Shown one piece after another: positions 1 to 9,124 of a DNA stretch of 64,000 nt. Under the pieces are notes generated by a model. It did not search any database. It was given only the letters and a program-made list of their open reading frames with translations, and was not told where the DNA came from. Source of the stretch: Hyphomicrobium sp. CS1BSMeth3 (GTDB taxonomy: Bacteria; Pseudomonadota; Alphaproteobacteria; Rhizobiales; Hyphomicrobiaceae); contig NZ_FPEI01000006.1 of NCBI RefSeq assembly GCF_900117415.1, positions 2,585,001 to 2,649,000 of the forward strand, read 5' to 3'. Made by a program: the position numbers and the translations under genes. The number at the start of each line of letters is the position of its first letter. Within the stretch, counting starts at the first letter, position 1.

Positions 1-463
1 CTTCGGCGTTCGCTACCATCCGCTGCTCAATACCCGCAAGGCGCACACCGGCGTCGACTGGGCCGCCCCTATCGGGACGCCGATCGTGGCCGCCGGCTCC
101 GGCGTCATCGAGGAAGCGGGACACAAGGGACAGTACGGCAATTACATCCGCATCCGTCACGCGAACGGCTATCAGACGGCCTACGCGCACATGAGCCGGT
201 TTGCGCCGGGCGTCGCGCCAGGCGTGAAAGTGCGGCAGAACCAGCTCATCGGTTATTCAGGGAATTCGGGCTTCTCGACGGGCCCGCACTTGCACTACGA
301 GGTCCTGGTCAACAACCAGTTCGTCGATCCGCTCTCGATCCAGGTGCCGCGCGAGCGCCGTCTGACCGGACGCCAGCTCGCCGAGTTCCAGAAGGAGCGT
401 TTGCGCATCGAGGATCTCTTGCGCCGCCATCCTGTCCGCGTCGAGCAGGTCGCCGGGCGATAA
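1..463 (+). CDS. M23-family murein endopeptidase, C-terminal part (5' end outside window)
   Basis: Only the last ~153 codons are present, read in frame from base 2 to the TAA at 461-463. The fragment is a LytM/M23 zinc metallopeptidase domain. HTGVD near its start supplies the first two zinc ligands (HxxxD), and HLHYE supplies the HxH ligand. Family members cut peptide cross-links in the periplasmic cell wall. About 45 basic, Arg/Glu/Leu-rich residues follow the catalytic domain. The gene converges on gpsA with only 9 bases between the stops. Any N-terminal signal or coiled coil lies outside the window. Confidence 0.9.
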   Translation, partial: FGVRYHPLLNTRKAHTGVDWAAPIGTPIVAAGSGVIEEAGHKGQYGNYIRIRHANGYQTAYAHMSRFAPGVAPGVKVRQNQLIGYSGNSGFSTGPHLHYEVLVNNQFVDPLSIQVPRERRLTGRQLAEFQKERLRIEDLLRRHPVRVEQVAGR

Positions 464-472
464 GCCCGAGGC

Positions 473-1474
473 TTAAAGCTCGGAGCGGAAGGGGCGCGCG
501 AGCAAGCCTTCGATAGCGGCATCGACAGTGAGCCTGCCCTCGATGATCGCATAGACGGCCGCAGCGATCGGCACCTCGACGTCGTGCGCATCGGCGCTGC
601 GAACGACGGCAGCGGCCGTATACACGCCCTCGGCTGTGGAATGCAGCTCGCTGAGCGCTTCGCTGAGTGTCCGGCCCTGGCCGAGAAATCGGCCGAGGCG
701 CATGTTGCGTGACTGCGGGCTCCCGCAGGTCAGCAGCAGATCACCGAGCCCCGAGAGACCGACGAGCGTATCGGGATTGACGCCGAGGGCCGTTCCGAGG
801 CGGCGCATCTCGGCGAAACCGCGCGTGACGAGCGCGGCATGTGCGCTGGCGCCGAGACCGCGCCCGTCGACAACGCCGGCGGCAATGGCGAGCACGTTCT
901 TGATGGCGCCACCGAAGGCCACGCCGGTCGTATCGGCCGTCCAGTAGAGGCGGAAGTGGCGGCAGCCGATTGCGCCGACCAGCGCCTGGCCGATCGCTTC
1001 ATCACGGCACGCGAGCGTGAGAGCCGTTGGAAGACCGCGCACCACATCGTGAGCAAAACCAGGACCGGAAAGCACGGCCATGCGGCAATCCGGAAGCGTC
1101 TCGGCCAGCACGTCGGTCATGAGCTTGCCCGTGCTCTGCTCAAGACCTTTGGAGCAGATGACGACGGGTGTTTCGGGAGCAATGTGAGACGTGAGCGAGT
1201 GCGCGATCGCCCGTTGCGTCTGCGCCGGTGTCGCGAGGAGCACCGCATCGACCTCGGCCATTCGGGCAAGGTCGGACGTTGCGGCAAGATCTGCATCGAG
1301 CGTGACGCCAGGCAGATAAGCTGCGTTGGTGTGCTGGCGATTGATCTCATTCGCGACGGAGGCGTCACGCGCCCAAAGCAGCACGCGGCGCCCGGCCATG
1401 CGTGCAACCTCGGCAAGCGCGGTGCCCCAGGCTCCGCCACCAACCACGCCAATGCTCTCGATAGTCTTGCTCAC
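473..1474 (-). CDS. gpsA: glycerol-3-phosphate dehydrogenase [NAD(P)+]
   Basis: A 333-residue cytoplasmic enzyme that reduces dihydroxyacetone phosphate to sn-glycerol 3-phosphate for phospholipid synthesis. Residues 8-20 carry the Rossmann motif GVVGGGAWGTALA. The KNVLAIAAG segment holds the catalytic lysine region, and SGLGDLLLTC marks the C-terminal helical domain. Length is normal for the family. The ATG overlaps the stop of the upstream 67-aa gene by four bases (ATGA), so the two are translationally coupled. In many Hyphomicrobiales gpsA follows tsaD (established knowledge); here tsaD is about 29 kb away. Confidence 0.97.
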   Translation of the reverse strand: MSKTIESIGVVGGGAWGTALAEVARMAGRRVLLWARDASVANEINRQHTNAAYLPGVTLDADLAATSDLARMAEVDAVLLATPAQTQRAIAHSLTSHIAPETPVVICSKGLEQSTGKLMTDVLAETLPDCRMAVLSGPGFAHDVVRGLPTALTLACRDEAIGQALVGAIGCRHFRLYWTADTTGVAFGGAIKNVLAIAAGVVDGRGLGASAHAALVTRGFAEMRRLGTALGVNPDTLVGLSGLGDLLLTCGSPQSRNMRLGRFLGQGRTLSEALSELHSTAEGVYTAAAVVRSADAHDVEVPIAAAVYAIIEGRLTVDAAIEGLLARPFRSEL

Positions 1475-1674
1475 GTCTCTTGCTCGTTGCCGCCATGAGG
1501 GCGAGCGCCGCGATCGTTCGAATTGGACTCGGGGGCGCCGCTTGCTGCGTCCGAACGAGCCGCCGCACGCGCCTTCGCTTTACGTTTGACGAGGTTCTGG
1601 CGGAGTTTGTCAGCAAGACGTGCCGCGCGCCCATCGCGCCGCTCGGCCCCCTGCTTTTCGCCTGATCGAGCCAT
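1471..1674 (-). CDS. 67-aa basic protein of unknown function between the cinA-like gene and gpsA
   Basis: No known domain recognised. The product is 67 residues, very rich in Arg, Ala and Lys: residues 1-45 look like a single charged helix (RLADKLRQNLVKRKAKARA), followed by a polar, low-complexity tail. It fits exactly between its neighbours, starting three bases after the cinA-like stop and ending with a four-base ATGA overlap with gpsA. That spacing is why I accept it as a gene. Small proteins of this composition are annotated in other Rhizobiales as hypothetical. Binding to nucleic acid or ribosomes is only a guess from the charge. Confidence 0.7.
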   Translation of the reverse strand: MARSGEKQGAERRDGRAARLADKLRQNLVKRKAKARAAARSDAASGAPESNSNDRGARPHGGNEQET

Positions 1675-1677
1675 GGC

Positions 1678-2433
1678 CTATCCCATGAGGCCTGCGGCAG
1701 CGAGACGCGCGCGCAAATCGGCCTCAGCAGCCGCCAGACGCTCGGCATCGGTCGCTCTCAAAACAAGCTCAGTGCCGTAGAGCCGGCCATCGCGCACGAA
1801 GGGATAGCTGCCCATGGAAACATCCGGGAAGGCCTTCTGCGAGGCTTCCAGCGGAGCTGCGACCTCACCTTCCGGCTTCAGCATCTCGATGTTCACCGAG
1901 AGCATCTTGCGCCCGGTCCTGAGCTCGGGCGTCACCGCATCGAGCATGGCCTGCATGACAACGGGAATGCCGGCCATGACAATGACGTTCTCGAGCCGAA
2001 AGCCGGGCGCGACAGAAACCTTGTTTTTAACGAGGCTTGCGCCGTCCGGAATGCGCGCCATGCGAAGACGCGCCGGCGTCGCCTCGACGCCGCGGCGCGC
2101 ATAATTCTCCAGCATCAGCGCCTTGACCTCGGGATGGTGGTCGATCGAAACACCGAAGGCCTTGGCGATGCTGTCGGCGGTGATGTCGTCGTGCGTCGGG
2201 CCGATGCCGCCGGTCGTGAAGACGTACGTGTAGCGGCGGCGCAGCGCGTTGACGGCGGAGACGATCTCGTCCTCGACGTCACCGACGACGCGGACCTCCT
2301 GCAGGCGGATGCCGATCATCGTGCAGTGATCGGCAATCGCACCGATGTTCTTGTCCTTGGTGCGCCCAGAGAGGATCTCGTCCCCGATCACGAGCAGCGC
2401 CGCGGTTACTGTTTCCTCGCCCGTGTCGGCCAT
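1678..2433 (-). CDS. CinA N-terminal-type molybdopterin-binding (MoCF) domain protein
   Basis: A 251-residue cytoplasmic protein made of a single MoCF_biosynth domain. Residues 10-25 read TAALLVIGDEILSGRT, and TTGGIGPTHDDIT forms the phosphate-binding loop. It resembles the N-terminal half of CinA but lacks the C-terminal nicotinamide-nucleotide amidase domain. Stand-alone members are widespread in Alphaproteobacteria and are labelled competence/damage-inducible protein A; their substrate is not settled. It lies 3 bases upstream of the 67-aa gene and 36 bases downstream of the HtrA gene, consistent with one transcription unit ending in gpsA. Confidence 0.9.
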   Translation of the reverse strand: MADTGEETVTAALLVIGDEILSGRTKDKNIGAIADHCTMIGIRLQEVRVVGDVEDEIVSAVNALRRRYTYVFTTGGIGPTHDDITADSIAKAFGVSIDHHPEVKALMLENYARRGVEATPARLRMARIPDGASLVKNKVSVAPGFRLENVIVMAGIPVVMQAMLDAVTPELRTGRKMLSVNIEMLKPEGEVAAPLEASQKAFPDVSMGSYPFVRDGRLYGTELVLRATDAERLAAAEADLRARLAAAGLMG

Positions 2434-2469
2434 TGCGCTCTCGTTGCTCCTGTATGGGCTCGTGCCGGA

Positions 2470-3906
2470 TCAGCCCGGGATCTGCAATTGCACGACCTGC
2501 CGGCCACGCTTGACCACTATGCGCCACAACTGCGTGCGCCGCGCGAGCAACTTTTCGAGATCGACGACTGATGTCACCTGCTGATCGCCGATCGAGATGA
2601 TGATGTCGCCCGGACGGAAGTTTAGCCGTTCTGCTACGGAGCCAGAGCGCACGCTGAGCACGACAATGCCTCCGGCCTCGTCGAGATCGAGCTCGTCGGC
2701 AACGTGCGGCACCAGATTGGCGATGCGCGCGCCATCGAACGGATGATTGCCCGTGAGATTGCGCACATCATCGGCGCCGATCTGCGGCGGCGGCTGGAGC
2801 GGGAGCTGCAGGGCTACCGCGCGCCCCTTGCGAATGAGGTTGATCTGCACAGCGTGGCCAATGCCGCGCGTCGCGAGGCGATAGTTGACGGCGCGAGCGT
2901 CCGTAACCTCATGACCGTCGACCATGGTGATCACATCGCCCGGCTCGATGCCCGCGGCGGCGGCCGGGCCGTCCTTGTGCACGCGCGTCACGAGCGCACC
3001 GGACGAACGGCTGAGCCGAAGTCCTTCGGCGATCTCGCGCGTGATGGAATCGAGGCGCGCACCGAGCCACGGGCGCTGGATCTTCTTGCCGCTGAGCGCG
3101 CTCTCCACATAGAGCCGCACGAGATTGGACGGGATCGCAAAGCCGACGCCATGCGAGCCGCCGGATCCCGAGTAGATCGCGGTGTTGATGCCGATCAGGC
3201 GCCCGGACATATCGACGAGTGCGCCTCCCGAATTGCCGGGATTTATCGCCGCATCCGTCTGGATATAGGACTGGATGTCGGCACGTCCGATCTCCGAGCG
3301 GCCGAGCGCAGAGATGATGCCGCTCGTGACGGTCTGCCCGACGCCAAAGGGATTGCCGATGGCGAGGACGAGGTCACCCACTTCGAGATTGTCGGAATCA
3401 TCGAACTGCAGCGAAGGGAATTTCCCGTCTCCGCCGTCGATGCGCAGGATCGCGATGTCCGTCTTCTCGTCCTGCAGAACGATCCTGGCATCGAACTCGC
3501 GCCGGTCCGCGAGGACGACGCGAATCTCCGAGGTCGCACCGACCTTGACCACGTGGGTGTTTGTGACAATGACGCCATCCGGCGACACGATCACGCCCGA
3601 GCCGAGCGCGCTCTGAACGCGCTCACTCGACATGCCGAAGCGGTCGCGGAAGAAGTCGCGGAACAGTTCGCCGGAAAGACCCGGCGGCTGGGCGGCCACG
3701 CGGCCACGGGCGTACACGTTCACGACGGCGGGTGCCGCTCGCTTGACGATCGGCGCGTACGAGAACTGAACGGCGGCGCGAGAGGGCGGCGGCTCCTTGC
3801 GTTGCGCCGCGGCCGGGCTCAGGCCGCCGAGCAAAAGCAGCGAGAGCATCACCAGAAGGGCAGTCCCGCCGGCGCATTTTGGGCCTGAAGCGTGCGAAAC
3901 CTTCAT
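2470..3906 (-). CDS. degP: HtrA/DegP-family periplasmic serine endoprotease
   Basis: A 478-residue periplasmic quality-control protease and chaperone. I start it at ATG 3906, not the in-frame codon at 3966, because this places a signal peptide at the N-terminus (basic head, LLVMLSLLLLGG core, cut after AAA) and a purine-rich GGGGG lies ahead of the ATG. The trypsin-like domain has a complete triad: His118 (TNTHVV), Asp150 (TDIAIL) and Ser226 (GNSGGAL). Two PDZ domains follow, at about 290-370 and 385-475. In many alphaproteobacteria this gene comes directly after rplQ. Here it comes 184 bases after adk. Confidence 0.93.
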   Translation of the reverse strand: MKVSHASGPKCAGGTALLVMLSLLLLGGLSPAAAQRKEPPPSRAAVQFSYAPIVKRAAPAVVNVYARGRVAAQPPGLSGELFRDFFRDRFGMSSERVQSALGSGVIVSPDGVIVTNTHVVKVGATSEIRVVLADRREFDARIVLQDEKTDIAILRIDGGDGKFPSLQFDDSDNLEVGDLVLAIGNPFGVGQTVTSGIISALGRSEIGRADIQSYIQTDAAINPGNSGGALVDMSGRLIGINTAIYSGSGGSHGVGFAIPSNLVRLYVESALSGKKIQRPWLGARLDSITREIAEGLRLSRSSGALVTRVHKDGPAAAAGIEPGDVITMVDGHEVTDARAVNYRLATRGIGHAVQINLIRKGRAVALQLPLQPPPQIGADDVRNLTGNHPFDGARIANLVPHVADELDLDEAGGIVVLSVRSGSVAERLNFRPGDIIISIGDQQVTSVVDLEKLLARRTQLWRIVVKRGRQVVQLQIPG

Positions 3907-4090
3907 CCAACCCCCAACCAGAAACGCCCGGCACTGGAAGCGGTCGAACCGACGATGCACGGGCACCGAAGTTTATAGTGCAGGCGGGCACGCCGTTGAA
4001 GCGCCACGCTGCGACGCGGCGGGCGCATATCCGCAGGGCGGGAAGATAGCGGCCGACGAGGCCTTATGTGGCGGCCGCTGCTAATGCGCC

Positions 4091-4744
4091 TCAGGCCAGG
4101 CTATCGACAATACCCTCGATGGCGGCCCCGACCTCCTCGATCGGCGCCATGCCGTCGACGGCATGAAGGTTGCCCCTGCAGAAATAGTACCCGATGAGCG
4201 GCGACGTCTCGCGGTAGTAGGCGATCATGCGGGTCGTGACGGTCTCGGCGTTGTCGTCGGCACGGCGCGTGAACTCCGTGCTGCCGCAGACGTCGCAGAC
4301 GCCGCGCACCTTGGGGCGCTTGAAGCGATCGTGATAGCCCTCGCCGCACTTGGCGCAGGCATAGCGGCCGACAATGCGCTCGACGAGCCGGTTGTAGTCG
4401 ACCTTGAGCTCGATGACGGCGTCCATGCGCTCGCCCTTGGCCTCGAGCATCTTGTCGAGTGCGGCCGCTTGCTGGAGCGTGCGCGGGAAGCCGTCGAGAA
4501 TGAAGCCCGACTTGCAATCGGGCTGCTGGATACGCTCGGCGATGATGCCGACGACAACGTCGTCGGAGACAAGCTCGCCCTTGTCCATGAGCGCCTTGGC
4601 CTTGAGACCGATCTCGGTCCCGGCCTTGACGGCAGCGCGCAGCATCTCACCGGTCGAGAGCTGCACGAGGCCGCGCTTCTTTGCGAGTTGCTGCGCCTGG
4701 GTCCCCTTGCCGGCCCCCGGCGGCCCCAACAGGATCAGTTTCAT
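4091..4744 (-). CDS. adk: adenylate kinase
   Basis: A 217-residue cytoplasmic enzyme that interconverts ATP + AMP and 2 ADP. The P-loop GPPGAGKGTQ is at residues 7-16, and the AMP-binding region includes STGEMLRAAV. It is the long-lid type. The lid holds four cysteines in a zinc-finger arrangement (CAKC and CDVC, 17 residues apart), so it should bind structural zinc. Its ATG overlaps the secY stop by four bases, the usual spc-operon coupling. The genes that usually follow it (rpsM, rpsK, rpoA, rplQ) are not here. Confidence 0.98.
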   Translation of the reverse strand: MKLILLGPPGAGKGTQAQQLAKKRGLVQLSTGEMLRAAVKAGTEIGLKAKALMDKGELVSDDVVVGIIAERIQQPDCKSGFILDGFPRTLQQAAALDKMLEAKGERMDAVIELKVDYNRLVERIVGRYACAKCGEGYHDRFKRPKVRGVCDVCGSTEFTRRADDNAETVTTRMIAYYRETSPLIGYYFCRGNLHAVDGMAPIEEVGAAIEGIVDSLA

Positions 4745-6108
4745 CTCCGCCCACTCCGCGACGTTGCACCCCTGAGCTTCGCCTTCTTGATGAGACCTTC
4801 ATACTGGTGGGCGAGGAGGTGGCTCTGAACCTGGGCCACAGTATCCATCGTGACGCTCACTGCAATCAGCAGCGAGGTACCACCAAAGTAGAAGGGCACA
4901 GCCGCGTAGGCGATCAACAGCTCTGGAAGAACGCAAACAATCGCGAGGTAGATCGCACCGACGAGGGTGATGCGCGTCAGCACATAGTCGATGTATTCAG
5001 CCGTCTTCTGGCCGGGCCGGATGCCCGGCAGATAGCCGCCGTACTTGCGCAGGTTGTCGGCGGTATCGTTCGCATTGAAAACGACGGCAGTATAGAAGAA
5101 CGCAAAGAAGATGATCATCGCCACGTAGATGACAATGTGCAGGGGCTGACCGCGGCCGAGCGCTGCCACGAGGGCATTGAGCCACTCATGGCTGCCGCCG
5201 GCACCACCCTGGCTGAACTGCGCCGCCGTGATCGGCAGCAGCAGCAGCGACGAGGCGAAGATCGGCGGAATGACGCCCGCGGTGTTGAGCTTCAGGGGAA
5301 GGTGCGAAGCCTCACCCTGGAACATGCGGTTGCCAACCTGTCGTTTCGGATACTGGATGAGCAGGCGCCTTTGGGCGCGCTCCATGAAGACGATCGCGGC
5401 GACGACGCCCAGCATCAGCACGAGGAGGGCGAGCAGCAGCGGCGTTGCGAGTGCGCCCGTGCGCGCAAGCTCGAAGAGGCCGATGAGCGCGCTCGGCAAG
5501 CCCGCGACAATGCCGGCGAAGATGATGAGCGAAATTCCGTTGCCGACGCCGCGCGCGGTGATCTGCTCGCCGAGCCACATGAGGAACATCGTGCCGCCGA
5601 CCAGCGTGATCACGGTCGACATGCGGAAGAACCAGCCGGGATCGAGGACGACCGAGCCCATGGAGCCTCGCGAGCCTTCGAGGCCGATCGCGATGCCGTA
5701 GGCCTGGAAGGCGGCGAGCACCACCGTGAGGTAGCGCGTGTACTGGTTGATCTGCTTGCGGCCCTGCTCGCCCTCTTTCTTGAGGGCCTCGAGCTTGGGC
5801 GAGACCGACGACATCAACTGCATGATGATCGATGCAGAGATGTACGGCATGATGTTGAGCGCGAAGATCGCCATGCGCTCGATCGCGCCGCCGGCGAAGA
5901 GGTTCACCATGCCGAGGATGCCGGACGAGTTCTGGCGGAATGTCTCGGCAAAGGCGACCGGATCGATGCCGGGCATCGGAATGAAGGTTCCGATGCGATA
6001 GACGATGAGCGCTCCCAGTGTGAACCAGATCCGCTTCTTGAGCTCTTCGGCCTTCGAAAAGGCGCCGAAGTTCAGGTTGGCTGCAAGTTGCTCGGCGGCC
6101 GATACCAT
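4741..6108 (-). CDS. secY: preprotein translocase subunit SecY
   Basis: A 455-residue inner-membrane channel protein of the Sec translocon, which works with SecE, SecG and SecA. About ten hydrophobic segments can be counted, and the N-terminus (ELKKRIWFTLGALIVYRIG) and early GIDP motif are typical. It is coupled to adk by an ATGA overlap. A 169-base gap separates it from rplO upstream, the longest gap inside the ribosomal block, and I see no additional gene there. GGGAG lies 13 bases ahead of the ATG, a rather long spacing. Confidence 0.98.
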   Translation of the reverse strand: MVSAAEQLAANLNFGAFSKAEELKKRIWFTLGALIVYRIGTFIPMPGIDPVAFAETFRQNSSGILGMVNLFAGGAIERMAIFALNIMPYISASIIMQLMSSVSPKLEALKKEGEQGRKQINQYTRYLTVVLAAFQAYGIAIGLEGSRGSMGSVVLDPGWFFRMSTVITLVGGTMFLMWLGEQITARGVGNGISLIIFAGIVAGLPSALIGLFELARTGALATPLLLALLVLMLGVVAAIVFMERAQRRLLIQYPKRQVGNRMFQGEASHLPLKLNTAGVIPPIFASSLLLLPITAAQFSQGGAGGSHEWLNALVAALGRGQPLHIVIYVAMIIFFAFFYTAVVFNANDTADNLRKYGGYLPGIRPGQKTAEYIDYVLTRITLVGAIYLAIVCVLPELLIAYAAVPFYFGGTSLLIAVSVTMDTVAQVQSHLLAHQYEGLIKKAKLRGATSRSGRR

Positions 6109-6277
6109 GGCGTGTCAGGCTCCCGGGACGGGTGCGGGCCCCGCGCCGGAGATCCGGGCGGAGCCACGTGAATTTCGCTCAACATGGGGCTTGAACAGGT
6201 TCGGCGCAACTGGCGACAGCGACGCGGCCCCCACACAACCGTTCCGCACCCGTTTCCGCCCCGACCGCTTACGCGGC

Positions 6278-6829
6278 CTATTCGTCGTCGGACGACTTCT
6301 TCTTGCCGCCCGACTTGGCCTTCTTGGCCGCAGTCTTGGCGCGCTTTGCCTCATCGGCCTCGAGAACCTTGCGCTCGATCAGCGTGATCTGGCCGCCGGC
6401 CTTCTCGATCGCCGCACGCGCGGAAGCCGTTGCGTGATTGACGGTCAGCTTGAGCGCGGCCTTGAGCTCGCCGCCGCCCAGAACGCGAACACCGCTCAGC
6501 TCGCGCCGCACGAGGCCCGCGGCCTTCAGCGCTGCGATATCGACGGGCTTGCCCGCATCGAGACGACCGGTATCGACGGCGCCCTGCAGGTTGCCGAGCG
6601 AAACCTCGTTGAACTCGTCGCGGCTCCGCGAACGGAAGCCACGCTTCGGCAGACGCCGATGGAGCGGCATCTGGCCGCCCTCGAAGCCGCCGATCGCGAC
6701 GCCCGAACGCGCCGTCTGACCCTTGCCACCGCGGCCACCGGTCTTGCCGATGCCCGAGCCGATGCCACGCCCGATCCGAATGCGCGTCTTGCGCGAACCG
6801 GGATTGTCCTTGATGTCGTTGAGCCGCAT
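6278..6829 (-). CDS. rplO: 50S ribosomal protein L15
   Basis: A 183-residue large-subunit protein (uL15). The Gly/Arg-rich N-terminal loop ([19 protein letters not shown]) that threads into 23S rRNA is intact, as is [18 protein letters not shown]. It is about 35 residues longer than E. coli L15 because of a Lys/Ala-rich C-terminal tail ending SSDDE. Such tails are common in alphaproteobacterial L15. It lies between rpmD and secY in the spc segment. Confidence 0.97.
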   Translation of the reverse strand: MRLNDIKDNPGSRKTRIRIGRGIGSGIGKTGGRGGKGQTARSGVAIGGFEGGQMPLHRRLPKRGFRSRSRDEFNEVSLGNLQGAVDTGRLDAGKPVDIAALKAAGLVRRELSGVRVLGGGELKAALKLTVNHATASARAAIEKAGGQITLIERKVLEADEAKRAKTAAKKAKSGGKKKSSDDE

Positions 6830-6859
6830 GGCCCCGCGCTCCTTCCTTGCCCGACGCCG

Positions 6860-7069
6860 TTATTTCGTCTCTTCGACGATCCTGACGAGGTGCGGGATCC
6901 TGTTGATCATGCCGCGCACGTCCGGCGTATCGACGAGCGTGCGCCGGCGGTGCAGCTTGTTGAGGCCGAGACCGACGAGGGTCTGGCGCTGGATTTCAGG
7001 GCGCCGCGTGGGGCTTGCGATCTGCTCGACGGTGATCGTCTTGCCGGCGCCGCTCTTGCCGTCTGCCAT
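6860..7069 (-). CDS. rpmD: 50S ribosomal protein L30
   Basis: A 69-residue large-subunit protein (uL30). The core [20 protein letters not shown] and the GLNKLHR motif identify it. The position between rpsE and rplO is the conserved spc order. A short polar N-terminal stretch ([10 protein letters not shown]) precedes the fold, slightly longer than in E. coli. The longer overlapping reading frame in the same region is a shadow. Confidence 0.95.
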   Translation of the reverse strand: MADGKSGAGKTITVEQIASPTRRPEIQRQTLVGLGLNKLHRRRTLVDTPDVRGMINRIPHLVRIVEETK

Positions 7070-7137
7070 GTTCTTCGTGTCCTCTGGCCGTGTAACCGGA
7101 GCCGCAGCCCATTTGCCGCCACTTGCCGGCTACTTGC

Positions 7138-7710
7138 CTACTCCTGGGCCGCCTCAGCCGTCTCGCCCGCAGTGTCGCGACGGCGCGCGACGATCTCGCT
7201 CACCTTCTTGCTGCGGCGGGCGGCAACGGCACGCGGATTTTCCTGCGTCTTCAGCGCGTCGAACGTGGCGCGAACCATGTTGTAGGGGTTCGACGAGCCA
7301 AGCGACTTCGCGACGACATCGCGCACGCCGAGCGCATCGAACACGGCGCGCATCGGACCGCCGGCGATGATGCCGGTGCCCGGAGGCGCCGCGCGCAGAA
7401 CGACGCGGCCCGCGCCATGGCGACCCTTGCAGTCATGGTGCAGCGTGCGCTTGTCGCGCATCGGCACGCGCAGCATCGCGCGGCGCGCCGCCTCGCCGGC
7501 CTTGCGGATGGCTTCCGGCACTTCGCGTGCCTTGCCATGGCCGAAGCCGACCTGACCCTGCTGATCGCCGACGACCACGAGCGCCGCGAAACCGAAGCGC
7601 TTGCCGCCCTTCACAACCTTGGCGACGCGGTTGATGTGGACGAGCTTCTCGGTGAAATCGCTCTTGCGATCGTCGTCGCGGTCCCGGTCACGGGAGGGAT
7701 TGCGTGCCAC
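7138..7710 (-). CDS. rpsE: 30S ribosomal protein S5
   Basis: A 190-residue small-subunit protein (uS5) involved in decoding accuracy and mRNA helicase activity at the entry channel. The dsRBD-like N-terminal domain ([21 protein letters not shown]) is followed by the GHGKA and [13 protein letters not shown] motifs. A short charged extension ([12 protein letters not shown]) precedes the fold. It sits 19 bases after rplR in the normal spc order. Confidence 0.97.
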   Translation of the reverse strand: MARNPSRDRDRDDDRKSDFTEKLVHINRVAKVVKGGKRFGFAALVVVGDQQGQVGFGHGKAREVPEAIRKAGEAARRAMLRVPMRDKRTLHHDCKGRHGAGRVVLRAAPPGTGIIAGGPMRAVFDALGVRDVVAKSLGSSNPYNMVRATFDALKTQENPRAVAARRSKKVSEIVARRRDTAGETAEAAQE

Positions 7711-7729
7711 GTCGATAACCCTTTCTAGC

Positions 7730-8092
7730 TCAGAAGCTCAGGCCGCCTTCGCGGGCCGCATCGGCCAGCGACTTGACGCGACCGTGATAGATGTAGCCAC
7801 CGCGATCGAACACGACTTCGGAAACCCCGGCCTTGACCGCGCGCTCGGCGAGCAGCTTGCCGACCTCGGCAGCCGCGGCCTTGTCCGCACCGGTCTTCAG
7901 CTTGCCCTTGAGATCCTTCTCGAGGCTCGAAGCCGAAGCGACCGTCACGCCCTTGGCGTCGTCGATCACCTGCGCATAGATGTGCTTGGACGAACGGAAA
8001 ACCGACAGCCGCGGCCGTCCGTTCGCGACCTTCTTCAAGGTCCGCCGTACGCGCTGGGCGCGGCGCTGGAACTGCTTGTCGTGGGCGCTCAT
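7730..8092 (-). CDS. rplR: 50S ribosomal protein L18
   Basis: A 120-residue 5S rRNA-binding protein (uL18). Recognised by the Arg-rich N-terminus ([14 protein letters not shown]), [20 protein letters not shown] and the C-terminal [24 protein letters not shown]. It lies between rplF and rpsE with 12- and 19-base gaps. Length and sequence are ordinary. Confidence 0.98.
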   Translation of the reverse strand: MSAHDKQFQRRAQRVRRTLKKVANGRPRLSVFRSSKHIYAQVIDDAKGVTVASASSLEKDLKGKLKTGADKAAAAEVGKLLAERAVKAGVSEVVFDRGGYIYHGRVKSLADAAREGGLSF

Positions 8093-8104
8093 CGGTTCTC
8101 TCGC

Positions 8105-8644
8105 TTACTTCTTCTTGCCTTCCTTGCGCAGGATGAACTCGCCCTGATAGCGCACACCCTTGCCCTGGTACGGCTCCGGCGGACGGAAGCCGCGGATCTC
8201 CGCTGCGACCTGCCCGACTTTCTGCTTGTCGATCCCCGAGATCAGCACGTGATCCTGGCGCGGACCGCCAAGCTTCACGTCGATGTCGGCCGGGATCTTG
8301 TAGTTGATCTCGTGGCTGAACCCGAGTTGCAGCGTCAGATCCTTGCCCTTGAGCTGGGCGCGGAAGCCGACGCCGTGGATCTCGAGCGTCTCGGCATAGC
8401 CGTTGACGACACCCTTGACCTGGTTGTCGACGAGCGTACGCGAGAGGCCCCACATGGCGCGTGCGCGCTGCGTGTCCTCGCGCGGCGTCACGGCGACTCC
8501 GGCAGCCGTCTTCTCGACCTTGACGTCCTCGGGGAGCGTCACGGAGAGCTCGCCCTTCGGCCCCTTGACCTTGACGGTCTGGCCATTCACCTCCGCCTGC
8601 ACATTGGCGGGAATGGGGACCGGTTTCTTGCCGATGCGCGACAT
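8105..8644 (-). CDS. rplF: 50S ribosomal protein L6
   Basis: A 179-residue large-subunit protein (uL6) at the base of the L7/L12 stalk near the sarcin-ricin loop. It begins MSRIGKKPVPIP and has the duplicated fold, with the C-terminal signature PPEPYQGKGVRY. It lies between rpsH and rplR with a 67-base gap to rpsH. Nothing is unusual. Confidence 0.98.
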   Translation of the reverse strand: MSRIGKKPVPIPANVQAEVNGQTVKVKGPKGELSVTLPEDVKVEKTAAGVAVTPREDTQRARAMWGLSRTLVDNQVKGVVNGYAETLEIHGVGFRAQLKGKDLTLQLGFSHEINYKIPADIDVKLGGPRQDHVLISGIDKQKVGQVAAEIRGFRPPEPYQGKGVRYQGEFILRKEGKKK

Positions 8645-8711
8645 CGCCTAGTTCCTCAATTCAATTCATCAAGCAGCAGGCGCCCATGTTTCATGGTCGG
8701 GCGCCTCCGCG

Positions 8712-9110
8712 TCAGAACACGCTGCAGAGCACCTCGCCGCCAACCTGCTCCTCACGTGCCCGCGTGTCGGACATCACGCCCTTCGGCGTCGAGAGGATCG
8801 AGAGGCCGAGGCCGTTGGCAACCGTCGGCAGATCACGGAGCGGCGAGTAGACGCGACGGCCCGGCTTGGAGACACGCGAGATCTCCTTGATGGCCGGCTG
8901 GCCGTTCAGGTACTTGAGCTCGATCTCGAGCTCGGACATACCGTTCTTGTGATCGACGCGCGTGTAGCCGCGGATATAGCCTTCCTCGGTCAGCACGTCC
9001 AGGACGCGCGTTCTGAGGTTGGAAGCGGGGCTCGTGACCTTCGGGCGCCGCCGCATCTGCGCATTGCGGATGCGGGTCAGCATATCGCCGAGCGGATCGT
9101 TCATCGCCAT
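8712..9110 (-). CDS. rpsH: 30S ribosomal protein S8
   Basis: A 132-residue small-subunit assembly protein (uS8) that binds 16S rRNA and often represses its own spc mRNA. I start it at ATG 9110 ([18 protein letters not shown]), because GAAGGA lies 9-14 bases ahead and the family begins there. A longer in-frame codon at 9194 would run into rpsN. The C-terminal motif [19 protein letters not shown] is typical. Confidence 0.97.
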   Translation of the reverse strand: MAMNDPLGDMLTRIRNAQMRRRPKVTSPASNLRTRVLDVLTEEGYIRGYTRVDHKNGMSELEIELKYLNGQPAIKEISRVSKPGRRVYSPLRDLPTVANGLGLSILSTPKGVMSDTRAREEQVGGEVLCSVF

Positions 9111-9124
9111 AGGATCTCGTCCTT

